Below, one piece after another: positions 26,046 through 34,399 of a DNA stretch of 47,888 bases. The notes below the pieces were generated by a model. It did no database searches, was not told the origin of the DNA, and saw only the letters and a list, made by a program, of their open reading frames with translations. The stretch comes from an uncultured Lachnospiraceae bacterium (GTDB taxonomy: Bacteria; Bacillota; Clostridia; Lachnospirales; Lachnospiraceae): positions 1-47,888 of the forward strand of contig CANPXP010000020.1 of assembly GCA_947586255.1 (NCBI GenBank), read 5' to 3'. Both the position numbers and the translations under genes were made by a program. Numbering within the stretch: the first letter of the stretch is position 1; every line of letters begins with the position of its first letter.

Positions 26046-26873
26046 CTATGAAGCCAGCGCGAAATACAACAGCACCAGTGCGCCGAGTACAATGCGATAC
26101 CAGCCGAACACCTTAAAATCATGTTTTCTGATGTAACCCATCAGGAAACGGATGACGAGCAGCGACACGATAAACGCCGACGCCATACCCGTCAGAAGAA
26201 TCACCGCTTCCGTCCCCGTAAAGGCAAAACCGAACTTCACAATCTTCAAGAGGCTCGCGCCCAGCATGACGGGAATCGCCAGAAAGAATGTGAACTCCGC
26301 CGCCACGGTGCGGGAGACGCCGATCATAAGCGCGCCCACAATGGTCGCGCCCGACCGTGAGGTGCCGGGGAACACCGCGGCGATCAGCTGAAAGACGCCG
26401 ATCATAAGCGCCGTCTGATAAGTGATATCCTTCAGCTCCGTGATCTTCGGCGAGACATTTTTATTTCTGTTTTCTATCACAATAAAAGCGATACCGAATA
26501 CAATCAGCGCTACGGCAACGCACCACGGATTGTAGAACAGCGCGTCCAGCACATCGTCGAACGCAAGCCCGATCACTGCCGCCGGAATACACGCTGCCAG
26601 AATCTTAAACCACAGCGTGAAGATATCTTTGCGCACCACAGGTTTTCTGCGGAACTGAAAAGGGAAGATTTTGTTCCAGAACAAAATGACGACCGCCAGA
26701 ATCGCGCCGAACTGTATCACCACCAGAAACATCTCCCAGAACTCCGGCGTAACGTCCAGCGTTACAAATTCATTCAGCAGAATCATGTGTCCCGTGCTGC
26801 TGATCGGGAGCCACTCAGTGACGCCCTCGACGATACCAAACAAAACCGCCTTCAGAATTTCTATGATACTCAT
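26046..26873 (-). CDS. uppP: Undecaprenyl-diphosphatase UppP/BacA
   Basis: A 275-residue integral membrane phosphatase. The motif EGVTEWLPISSTGH is near residues 17-30 and PGTSRSGATI near residue 170, the two conserved active-site blocks. About eight hydrophobic helices are present. It recycles undecaprenyl diphosphate to the monophosphate for cell-wall synthesis and is linked to bacitracin tolerance. The ATG at 26873 lies 8 bases after GAGGTGG and is preferred to the GTG at 26885. Confidence 0.95.
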   Translation of the reverse strand: MSIIEILKAVLFGIVEGVTEWLPISSTGHMILLNEFVTLDVTPEFWEMFLVVIQFGAILAVVILFWNKIFPFQFRRKPVVRKDIFTLWFKILAACIPAAVIGLAFDDVLDALFYNPWCVAVALIVFGIAFIVIENRNKNVSPKITELKDITYQTALMIGVFQLIAAVFPGTSRSGATIVGALMIGVSRTVAAEFTFFLAIPVMLGASLLKIVKFGFAFTGTEAVILLTGMASAFIVSLLVIRFLMGYIRKHDFKVFGWYRIVLGALVLLYFALAS

Positions 26874-26949
26874 CGCTTTATCCACCTCACATATAGCATT
26901 CTATTCCCGTCTGATCGAATTATGCCACAGTCTTAAAGCCGTCAGTCTG

Positions 26950-28134
26950 TCATAAACCGTGATGCACGAATCTGCGCAGCGCGTCAAGCGACCTCTCCAC
27001 CTTCTCCGTCTCGATGCAGTAGGCGAGACGTACATAACCCTTGACGCCGAAAGTATCGCTGGGCACCAGAATCAGGTCGTACTTCTTCGCCTTCTCGCTG
27101 AACGCGATGGCGTCCTCCTCCAGCGCTTTCGGGAAGATATAGAAGGTGCCGCCCGGCTTCACGCACTCGAAGCCGAGATCGGTGAGCTCCCGATACAGGA
27201 TATTCATGTTTCTCTCGTAGACGGACAGATCGGCGGTGAGATCCAGCACCTCCGCCACGGCCAGCTGAATGATCGACGGCGGGCAGTTGTGTCCCGTGCC
27301 TCTGGAGATCTGGCTGCACATCGTGCTGATCAGCTCCGCGTCCGTACATTTCGGATTCACCGCCACATAGCCGATGCGCTCCCCCGGCAGAGACAGCGAT
27401 TTCGAGAAAGAGTAGCAGGATAAGGTATTGTCATAAAACTTCGACGGATAAGGGGAATCCACCCCCGCAAATACAATCTCTCTGTAGGGTTCGTCGGAGA
27501 TCAGAAAAATATCGTGCCCGTACTGTTCCTGCTTCCTCGTCATGATCTCGGCCAGCGTGCGGATCGTCTCCGTGGAATACACCACGCCGGAAGGATTGTT
27601 CGGCGTATTGATCAGCACTGCCGCCACCTTTTCCGTCAGCATCTCCTCGAAGGCCTCGAAGTTGATCTGGAAGCTCTTCGTATCGGCGGGCACTACCTTC
27701 AGCACCGCCCCTGTCAGATTGATGTACGGCCCGTACTCCGGAAAATAAGGCGCGAAGGTCAGTATCTCGTCTCCCGGCTCGCTGACGCAGCGCACCGCGT
27801 GCGCAATCGCGCCGGCAGCCCCTGTCGCCATAAAGATATGATTGCCCGTATACTGCATCCCAAACCGTTTGTTCAGCGACGCCGCGATCTTATCGCGCAC
27901 GGCGGGGATACCAAGGCTCTGGCTGTAGCCGTGCAGCTCCATCGGATCCCTGTTCTGCAGCAGCTCTATCATCGTATCGGTGAACTTCTGCGGCGCCGGC
28001 ACGGAGGGGTTGCCGAGACTGTAGTCGAACACGTTCTCATAGCCGATCTCCTTCCCTCTCGCCGTGGCGAACTCCGACAGCTGGCGGATCACCGATTTCC
28101 CCTGCAGCATATCTTTATACTTCTGTACGATCAT
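26950..28134 (-). CDS. Pyridoxal phosphate-dependent class I aminotransferase
   Basis: A 394-residue fold-type I aminotransferase. NTPNNPSGVVYS is the conserved substrate/PLP motif, ISDEPYREIVFAG carries the PLP-binding Asp and Tyr, and CYSFSKSLSLPGERIGY carries the Schiff-base lysine. The C-terminal Arg region reads KGYVRLAYCIE. It belongs to the aspartate/aromatic aminotransferase group. Substrate cannot be fixed from sequence. It stands alone between uppP and the alpha-galactosidase gene. Confidence 0.9.
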   Translation of the reverse strand: MIVQKYKDMLQGKSVIRQLSEFATARGKEIGYENVFDYSLGNPSVPAPQKFTDTMIELLQNRDPMELHGYSQSLGIPAVRDKIAASLNKRFGMQYTGNHIFMATGAAGAIAHAVRCVSEPGDEILTFAPYFPEYGPYINLTGAVLKVVPADTKSFQINFEAFEEMLTEKVAAVLINTPNNPSGVVYSTETIRTLAEIMTRKQEQYGHDIFLISDEPYREIVFAGVDSPYPSKFYDNTLSCYSFSKSLSLPGERIGYVAVNPKCTDAELISTMCSQISRGTGHNCPPSIIQLAVAEVLDLTADLSVYERNMNILYRELTDLGFECVKPGGTFYIFPKALEEDAIAFSEKAKKYDLILVPSDTFGVKGYVRLAYCIETEKVERSLDALRRFVHHGL

Positions 28135-28203
28135 AATCTAAAATCCTGCCTTCCCTAAAATATATATCAGCGATTCCGTTATCCTGTCATGCGGACGCGC
28201 CGA

Positions 28204-30411
28204 TCACTCCGCAACCAGGTGGAGCAGTACTCCCCGGGAATCTCCCTGCAGCGGCGGGATATTGATGCCCGCATAGCAGAGCGTATCGCCTCTGTATGTC
28301 GTCTGTGCCATCTCTGGCCACTCCTCCGCGTTGGCAATCACATAAGTCCGCTCCGTGTCAAGCCCCGGAATGCGAATCCGCCTGCTGTGACAATTGGGCC
28401 TGTTCAGCACCTGAATATAGGTGACAAGCGCCTCGCTTTTGTCTTTGGCAACCACTTCATAGCAGTCATAATAATGATTATCGGCATAGTGCGCAATGCG
28501 ATAGTAATCACCCGTCCGCACCAGATCATTGTACGCGTGGTACATGGCAATCTGCGCCGGAATCAAATCGCGCTCCTCCCCCGCAATCTTCGTGACGTCC
28601 AACTCGTAACCGAAGGTTCCCGCCAGCGCTACATAGCCTCTCGTCTCAAAAGGCGTCACCCGGCCGACCGTGTGGTTCGGGCAATCGGCGATATGAGCCC
28701 CCATCGAGGAGAGCGGATAGACCATCGCCGTGCCCGCCTGAATGGAAAGCCGCTCCACCGCGTCGGCGTCGTCAGAACACCAGATCTGCGGACTGTAATA
28801 CAACATACCGGGATCAAACCGCCCGCCGCCGGAGCAATTCTCCAGCAATATATGCGGGAACTCGCTGACCAGACGCTCCTGCATCTCGTATACCGCAAGC
28901 ACCTGCCGGTGAAAGAGTTCGCCCTGTCTGTCAGCCGGCAGTCCGTAACTGCCCGGATCGCTGAGCTGCCTGTTCATATCCCACTTGACATACTCGATAT
29001 TGGCGCTGCGAAGTATGCCGGCCAGCATCTCATACACACAGTCGCGCACCTCCCGCCTCGTCAGGTCCAGCACATACTGATTGCGCGACAGGGTTCCTCG
29101 GCGATTCGGAACAGCGATCGCCCAGTCGGGATGCGCGCGGTACAGATCGGAGTCCGGCGAAATCATCTCGGGTTCTATCCAAATGCCGAACTTCATGCCG
29201 AGTCTGTTGACCTCATCCACCAGATATTTCAGCCCGCCCCGCAGCTTATTCTCATTGACCTGCCAGTCGCCGAGGCTCGTATTGTCATCGTCTCTGTACC
29301 CAAACCAGCCGTCGTCCATCACCAGCATCTCAATGCCGAGCGCGGCAGCCTGCCTCGCGATCTCCAGCAGCTTATCCGTGTCGAAATCGAAATACGTCGC
29401 CTCCCAGTTGTTGATCAGAACAGGTCTCTTCCTGTCCCTGTACTCTCCCCGTATCAGGTGATTGCGATACAGATCGTGAAAGCACCTCGTCATCCCGCCA
29501 AGTCCGTCCGCCGAGTAGACGCAGATCACCTCCGGCGCCTGAAAGCTCTCGCCCGGCTCCAGTTTCCAGCAGAAATCATGGGGATGGATACCCATGACGG
29601 CACGGAGGCTGCCGAACTGATTCTCCTCGATCTGCGCCAGAAAATTCCCCGAGTACACGAAATTCATCGCGTACACGTCGCCGCTCTCCTGGTTGGCGTC
29701 CTTCGCCTTCCAGGCCATAAAAGGATTCTCCTGATGCCCGGACTCTCCGCGCGTCGAGGAGATGCCCTGCTTTCCCCTCATGACCGGCCTCGTCTGAATC
29801 GCGCGCTCCCGTGCCCACGCGCCGTGCAGCGTGATCATCTCGTAATCGTCGTTATCCATGTCGATGCAGGCCGACAATACCCGCGTGAGATAAATCGGTT
29901 CTTCCCCACAGTTCACAATCCGCACACTGCGCGCAACGGCGTCGCTGTCGGCGAAAATGCTGTAAGACAGGATCACCTGCAGTCTCAGCAGCCGGTCCTC
30001 GCAGACAAGCTCCAGCGTCATACACGCGTCGTCCTCCGCGAACGTCGCCGGCAGTTCCGCGAGCTTTGCCTTGCCGTCACAGATCCGATGCGACACATAG
30101 GAGAGCGACACGGCCGTGTGTCCGCTCAGCGTTCTGACCTCCAGCGTCCCCTCCCTGTGATCGCCCAGATCGTTGCCCGTGTACTCCATGGGAAACGAAT
30201 CCAGAAAAGCCAGCCTGTCCCTGTCGTTCTCAGACGGCACAAAGGGCGGCTCCTGTGTGCGCATCAGATACGCCAGATCATCATCCGCCAGCCTTCTCCC
30301 ATAATAGACATGCCCGACAAAGTTCTCATCGTCCACAATGCCGATGCAGTAGCTCGTGTGGGCCGTATCCAGTTTAAACACTCTGTTTCGCTCATTGTAT
30401 GTGATATTCAT
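28204..30411 (-). CDS. Alpha-galactosidase, glycoside hydrolase family 36
   Basis: A 735-residue enzyme with the three-domain GH36 layout: N-terminal beta-supersandwich, central TIM barrel, C-terminal beta domain. Asp478 in YVKWDMNRQ fits the family nucleophile and Asp548 in WCSDDADA the acid/base. MLVMDDGWFGYRDDD and the sugar-binding ENCSGGGRFDPG are also present. It hydrolyses terminal alpha-1,6-galactose from raffinose-type sugars. There is no signal peptide, so it acts in the cytoplasm. No sugar transporter is adjacent. Confidence 0.95.
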   Translation of the reverse strand: MNITYNERNRVFKLDTAHTSYCIGIVDDENFVGHVYYGRRLADDDLAYLMRTQEPPFVPSENDRDRLAFLDSFPMEYTGNDLGDHREGTLEVRTLSGHTAVSLSYVSHRICDGKAKLAELPATFAEDDACMTLELVCEDRLLRLQVILSYSIFADSDAVARSVRIVNCGEEPIYLTRVLSACIDMDNDDYEMITLHGAWARERAIQTRPVMRGKQGISSTRGESGHQENPFMAWKAKDANQESGDVYAMNFVYSGNFLAQIEENQFGSLRAVMGIHPHDFCWKLEPGESFQAPEVICVYSADGLGGMTRCFHDLYRNHLIRGEYRDRKRPVLINNWEATYFDFDTDKLLEIARQAAALGIEMLVMDDGWFGYRDDDNTSLGDWQVNENKLRGGLKYLVDEVNRLGMKFGIWIEPEMISPDSDLYRAHPDWAIAVPNRRGTLSRNQYVLDLTRREVRDCVYEMLAGILRSANIEYVKWDMNRQLSDPGSYGLPADRQGELFHRQVLAVYEMQERLVSEFPHILLENCSGGGRFDPGMLYYSPQIWCSDDADAVERLSIQAGTAMVYPLSSMGAHIADCPNHTVGRVTPFETRGYVALAGTFGYELDVTKIAGEERDLIPAQIAMYHAYNDLVRTGDYYRIAHYADNHYYDCYEVVAKDKSEALVTYIQVLNRPNCHSRRIRIPGLDTERTYVIANAEEWPEMAQTTYRGDTLCYAGINIPPLQGDSRGVLLHLVAE

Positions 30412-30435
30412 AGCTTTGCCTTCCCGTCACGTCCT

Positions 30436-30441
30436 ATTATA
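30436..30441 (-). promoter_or_regulatory. Extended -10 of the alpha-galactosidase gene
   Basis: TTGCTATAAT on the minus strand, an extended -10 (TGnTATAAT) about 25 bases before the ATG. A -35 hexamer is weak (TTCCCA at 17-base spacing). Confidence 0.5.
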
Positions 30442-30479
30442 GCAATATCTGATTTTAATGGGAAGAAAAAATTGCGTAT

Positions 30480-30507
30480 TTGTATTTGTCGTAAACTGTG
30501 ATAAAAT
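30480..30507 (+). promoter_or_regulatory. Candidate promoter of the AEC transporter gene
   Basis: TTGTAT, 16 bases, TAAAAT on the plus strand, about 86 bases before the start codon and divergent from the alpha-galactosidase promoter. Confidence 0.45.
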
Positions 30508-30593
30508 AGTCCGTGTTGCAGCCACAGAAATTTCTGCAGACAGGGCGGTGGTAACGCCGTGTTGAATATGATACATAAAGGATGGGATTTGCC

Positions 30594-31559
30594 ATGAATA
30601 TCACAGTGGTGATAGAACAGATGATCATGATTTTCATACTGATCGGCGTCGGACTTCTCCTGTACAGGAATCATATTCTGAACGAGTCGTCCTCCGGTCA
30701 GCTGTCCGGGCTGATCGTCAATGTGACGAACCCTGCTCTGTTAATCTGCTCCGCTTTCAGCGACGGCCCGAAGATGTCTCTGGCAGAGCTGGGATATGCG
30801 CTCGTTCTCTTTCTGATTATCTACGCCCTGTTAATTACCGCGGCTTTCCTGATCCCGCGCATCCTGCGCGTGCCGAACGGATACCACTACTCCTACCAGC
30901 TTCTCACGATCTTCGGCAACGTGGGCTTTATCGGGATTCCTCTGGCATCAGCCGTGCTGGGCACAGAGTCCCTAATCTTTGTGTCTATTTACAACCTGAT
31001 CTACAATGTGCTGATCTACACCTTCGGCATCTCCCTGTTACGCAGGGCGGCGGCAAGACAGGCCGCAGCGGGCGGCGCGGAGGCACAGGCTGCCGGTATG
31101 CCATCAGATACGCCCCTCTGGAAAAAACTGATCAACGCCGGAACAATCTCCGCGGCGGCGACCATTCTCTTCTATGTGGGCGACTTTCCCGTGCCGTCCA
31201 TCGTGCCGTCCACACTGAACTATATGGGGCAGTCCACGACGCTGCTGTCTATGCTCGTGCTCGGCATCTCCCTGGCGCAGATGAAGCCGAGGGATATCTT
31301 CTCCCACCCGCAGCTGTACGGTTTCGTACTGCTGCGTCAGGTTCTGATACCCATCGGCTTCATTCTGTTGGTTCGTCCTTTCGTTGACAATGCTCTGCTT
31401 GTCGGCACGCTGACGCTGATGCTGGCGGTTCCCGCCGGGAATCTGCCGCTGATGCTCTCCAAGCAGTTCCACGCGGACGGCGAGACGATCTCGCAGGGCA
31501 TCATCCTCTCCACGCTGCTCAGCCTGGTCACGCTGCCTGTAGTGAGTCTGGCGCTGTAG
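30594..31559 (+). CDS. AEC family (auxin efflux carrier-type) transporter
   Basis: A 321-residue integral membrane protein with about ten helices in two five-helix halves. FIGIPLASAVLG in the first half matches the family's conserved helix break, and NLPLMLSKQF in the second is similar. The family moves small organic acids or amino acids such as malate or lactate. The substrate here is unknown. The ATG at 30594 was chosen over that at 30582 because AAAGGA abuts the latter. It is one of only three intact plus-strand genes in the window. Confidence 0.87.
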   Translation: MNITVVIEQMIMIFILIGVGLLLYRNHILNESSSGQLSGLIVNVTNPALLICSAFSDGPKMSLAELGYALVLFLIIYALLITAAFLIPRILRVPNGYHYSYQLLTIFGNVGFIGIPLASAVLGTESLIFVSIYNLIYNVLIYTFGISLLRRAAARQAAAGGAEAQAAGMPSDTPLWKKLINAGTISAAATILFYVGDFPVPSIVPSTLNYMGQSTTLLSMLVLGISLAQMKPRDIFSHPQLYGFVLLRQVLIPIGFILLVRPFVDNALLVGTLTLMLAVPAGNLPLMLSKQFHADGETISQGIILSTLLSLVTLPVVSLAL

Positions 31560-31579
31560 ACCGTCTTTTTACCAATATT

Positions 31580-32191
31580 TCACTGCTCATCCTCTTCCTG
31601 TATGTAACTTCTGACTTTGAGCGGTATGCCGTAGTCTGCGGCCAGCGACCTGCACCTGTCTATCTCCTCCTCCGAGAGAATCGAAACTACCGAAAAGACG
31701 ACATCCTTGCCAAGTTCCCTGGCCGCTGTGCCAAACCTCAGCACCTCCTCAAAAGCATTCTCGTAGGGCGGCCGTACCAATTCATCATAGCGTTTTCTGT
31801 CGGGTGCATTGAGACTGACAGAAAAACGATCGACCACCTCCGCCATCTCCGGCAGAATGTCCCTGTGATTGTACAGACACCCTAAGCCGTTCGTATCGAC
31901 GCGTATCTTCTGTGTATGACGTTCCTTAAAATACCGTGCCGTCTCAACCAGATTGTCCACTGCGCAGGTCGGTTCTCCATAGCCGCAGAACACCAGCTCC
32001 TCATAACCGTCAAAAGAGAATGCGTCGATCGCCGCTCTCAGTTCATCCGCCGTCGGTTCCTCCTCCAGCACAAGGTGACTGCCGCCCACTCCGTCCTTCT
32101 TATTCCGCACGCAGAAGACGCATCTTGCGGGGCACCTGTTCGTGAGATTCACATAAACATTTTTCTGGTACACATACAATATATCCGCCAA
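31580..32191 (-). CDS. Small radical SAM protein, TatD-linked type
   Basis: A 203-residue radical SAM protein. The cluster motif CPARCVFC is at residues 20-27. LVFCGYGEPTCAVDNL is the GGE-like SAM-binding motif and RVDTNGLG the next barrel strand. It resembles the TatD-linked family, whose function is unknown, though no tatD is adjacent. It starts with TTG at 32191, eight bases after AGGAGG. It lies 23 bases behind the substrate-binding protein gene and so could be the last gene of the nitrogenase-like operon. Confidence 0.78.
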   Translation of the reverse strand: MADILYVYQKNVYVNLTNRCPARCVFCVRNKKDGVGGSHLVLEEEPTADELRAAIDAFSFDGYEELVFCGYGEPTCAVDNLVETARYFKERHTQKIRVDTNGLGCLYNHRDILPEMAEVVDRFSVSLNAPDRKRYDELVRPPYENAFEEVLRFGTAARELGKDVVFSVVSILSEEEIDRCRSLAADYGIPLKVRSYIQEEDEQ

Positions 32192-32214
32192 GGCAAGGAC
32201 CTCCTGTCACATGA

Positions 32215-33090
32215 TCACTCTACGGGAATGACAAGATCCTGATAGAGATCAATGCAGTTTTCTCCCGTCCATTTCAACGCAATGCTGTTCAGCGTACCGT
32301 CATCGAACATGGATTTCAAAGCTTCATCAAACAGCGCAATAAATTCATCATCCACATCCGTGCGGAATACCTGGTACACGTCCTCCACAATAACAGGCTC
32401 ATCGGACAGCACCAGATCGGGAAGATTCAGTTCCTCCTGAACAGTATCATAAGTGCTCTTGTATACCAAGTGCACGTTTCTCTGTCCTATCTGTATCTGC
32501 TGCATCATGTCGGCGTCGGTCGTGTCTCCCGAAGTGTCCACGATATTGATCTCCGCTCCGGGATTCTCAGCGTTATATTCCTGAATCAGTTCCTTCTCAT
32601 AGGAAGTGGATGGGAACTCCAGCGTCTCCCCTGCAATGTCTGAGAGCGAGTTGAAGTGATCTTCCTCACGGCTTACCAGATACATCGGGCTCAGCGCATA
32701 GTACTGCGTCGGAAACTTATACAGTTCCCGTCTCTCCGCGCTCGCCACATACTGCCCGGACGCAAAATCGATGCTGCCCGCCTGCAGCGCCGAGAACAGG
32801 GACGGCGACGCGTCAAAACCTACGATCTCCACCTCATAGCCGTCAATACGGTTAAATGCCTCCGTGACCACATCTTCTTCCAGTCCTACGAGGTTCCCGT
32901 TGTCGTCCAGATATGAGAACGGCGTATGCGCCTGCTTCACGCCGCACTTGAGCACGACCGTCCCATCTCCGCCTGCCTGGGCGGAAGTCTCCGCATCAGC
33001 GGAACCGCAGCCCGCCAATACCGTGGCCATAATCAGCACGGCGGCGAGTAATATTTTCTTTGTTTTTTCATATTCCCTTTGTTTTTTCAT
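32215..33090 (-). CDS. Amino-acid-type ABC transporter substrate-binding lipoprotein
   Basis: A 291-residue family 3 solute-binding protein. A signal peptide with lipobox VLAGC (Cys28) is followed by CGVKQAHTPFSYLDDNGNLVGLEED, the usual ligand-domain entry, and a conserved two-lobe pattern. The typical TxxR ligand motif is altered to VASAERRE. Its permeases and ATPase lie upstream at 35892-38122, separated by the second nitrogenase-like pair. The family binds polar amino acids including cystine. The ligand here is unknown. The N-terminus carries a duplicated 14-base stretch encoding an extended, charged n-region. Confidence 0.85.
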   Translation of the reverse strand: MKKQREYEKTKKILLAAVLIMATVLAGCGSADAETSAQAGGDGTVVLKCGVKQAHTPFSYLDDNGNLVGLEEDVVTEAFNRIDGYEVEIVGFDASPSLFSALQAGSIDFASGQYVASAERRELYKFPTQYYALSPMYLVSREEDHFNSLSDIAGETLEFPSTSYEKELIQEYNAENPGAEINIVDTSGDTTDADMMQQIQIGQRNVHLVYKSTYDTVQEELNLPDLVLSDEPVIVEDVYQVFRTDVDDEFIALFDEALKSMFDDGTLNSIALKWTGENCIDLYQDLVIPVE

Positions 33091-33109
33091 GTTTTTTCTC
33101 CTTTTCTAT

Positions 33110-34372
33110 TTAATAGTGATTATACATATCCTCCACCAGCGAGATACAGCCTCGTGTGCCGATGTGGGATTTGTTCAGGATCTCCTTGTCCAGACACGGC
33201 GCCGTCGCGGTGACAAAAAAGGCATCCAGCTTTCTGGCAATGTTCTTCTCATAGGTACTTCCCAGCAGCAGGGTCGCCCGCCCGGCATACCGTAAGGCGA
33301 TCTGTTCGATCAGATAGGCGTCGTTCTCAAAATACACATCCGCTTTCCTGTCGCATTCCAGATTTTTGATCTGTGCTTCTATGTCCGCCTGCTGTTTTTC
33401 AGGCACGCTATCCGTAACGATAACGGCAAGCGGGATATGCCCGTGATCATTGACCAGAAACCGCGCGATCCCCAGCGCGAAATTGCTCTCCCCCACCAGA
33501 AGGAAACGATGCCGCTCGAAGTTACCCATCAGGGAATCAAAATATTCATACACATACTGCTGTTCCCTTGTGATCACTTTCTCGTAATCACGCTGCAGAC
33601 TCAGCCGTGCTGCAATCTGTCTGATAAAATCCGCCACCGCGCCCGGGCCGATCGGCATACCCGGATAGTGCATCGTCGGAATGCCGAAAGCCTGCTCGTA
33701 ATAACTGTCCAGATTGCGGCACATCCACGGCGAAATGTTGATGTTCAGCGCTGCGTTCCCTGAATGTTTCAGCTGTGCGACGCCGTCCCTTTTGATAAAA
33801 AAGGTATTCAGCTTAAGCCCTAACTCCGCAAAGATCCGATCCAGTTCCTCCAGATCTCCGCGCAAAGTCATATCCATGCTCGGCACCTGACCGTACAGAT
33901 TCACCATATACGGGTCTGTCTCCGTCTTTTCGGCCAGTTTCCTGACAATGGCAAGCAGCGTCGCCTGGTACCCGAAATAAGTATCTCCGCGGAAACCCGC
34001 CACATCGACGGACACGATGGGATAGGGATTATTCTCAAATTCCCTGACAACCGCCTCCACGTCATCCCCGTTTATCCCCATGCTGCAGCCCGTCAGCACG
34101 GCGTAGATTTCTCCGTCCATAACTTCCAGGCTTCCCCTGATGGTCTCCCGCAAACGGTCCGTTCCGCCGAACACCACTTCCTTCTCGTAGGTGTTGGAAC
34201 TCGGCATACCGTGATAGCCGCCCAGATAGTACAGGTTGGTTCCCACCGCCGCCTGCATGCTGCACCCCGGCCCTGCGTGCAGGATCGGGATCCCTTTATA
34301 AATGTTGCCGATGGTATCCACCGCTCCGTTCAGCGAACAGAGGATTCTCGGCCTTTCCGTACATTTCTTCAC
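33110..34372 (-). CDS. Nitrogenase component 1-like protein, NifK-type (second pair)
   Basis: A 420-residue oxidoreductase/nitrogenase component 1 protein. Cysteines 12 (ILCSLNG), 37 (LHAGPGC) and 96 (VLTGCS) match by spacing the three P-cluster ligands of NifK (70, 95, 153). The long NifK N-terminal extension is missing, since the protein starts almost at the first ligand. The start is GTG at 34372, nine bases after GGGAGG. It immediately follows its partner at 34400. Together they should form a second reductase dimer served by the same NifH-type protein. The substrate is unknown. Confidence 0.85.
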   Translation of the reverse strand: MKKCTERPRILCSLNGAVDTIGNIYKGIPILHAGPGCSMQAAVGTNLYYLGGYHGMPSSNTYEKEVVFGGTDRLRETIRGSLEVMDGEIYAVLTGCSMGINGDDVEAVVREFENNPYPIVSVDVAGFRGDTYFGYQATLLAIVRKLAEKTETDPYMVNLYGQVPSMDMTLRGDLEELDRIFAELGLKLNTFFIKRDGVAQLKHSGNAALNINISPWMCRNLDSYYEQAFGIPTMHYPGMPIGPGAVADFIRQIAARLSLQRDYEKVITREQQYVYEYFDSLMGNFERHRFLLVGESNFALGIARFLVNDHGHIPLAVIVTDSVPEKQQADIEAQIKNLECDRKADVYFENDAYLIEQIALRYAGRATLLLGSTYEKNIARKLDAFFVTATAPCLDKEILNKSHIGTRGCISLVEDMYNHY

Positions 34373-34399
34373 TGCATTGATCCTCCCAAACGACTCTTT

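Noticed and set aside
28189..30501. Long plus-strand open frame opposite the alpha-galactosidase
   Set aside because: Shadow of the GH36 gene, whose motifs and ribosome site are clear on the minus strand.
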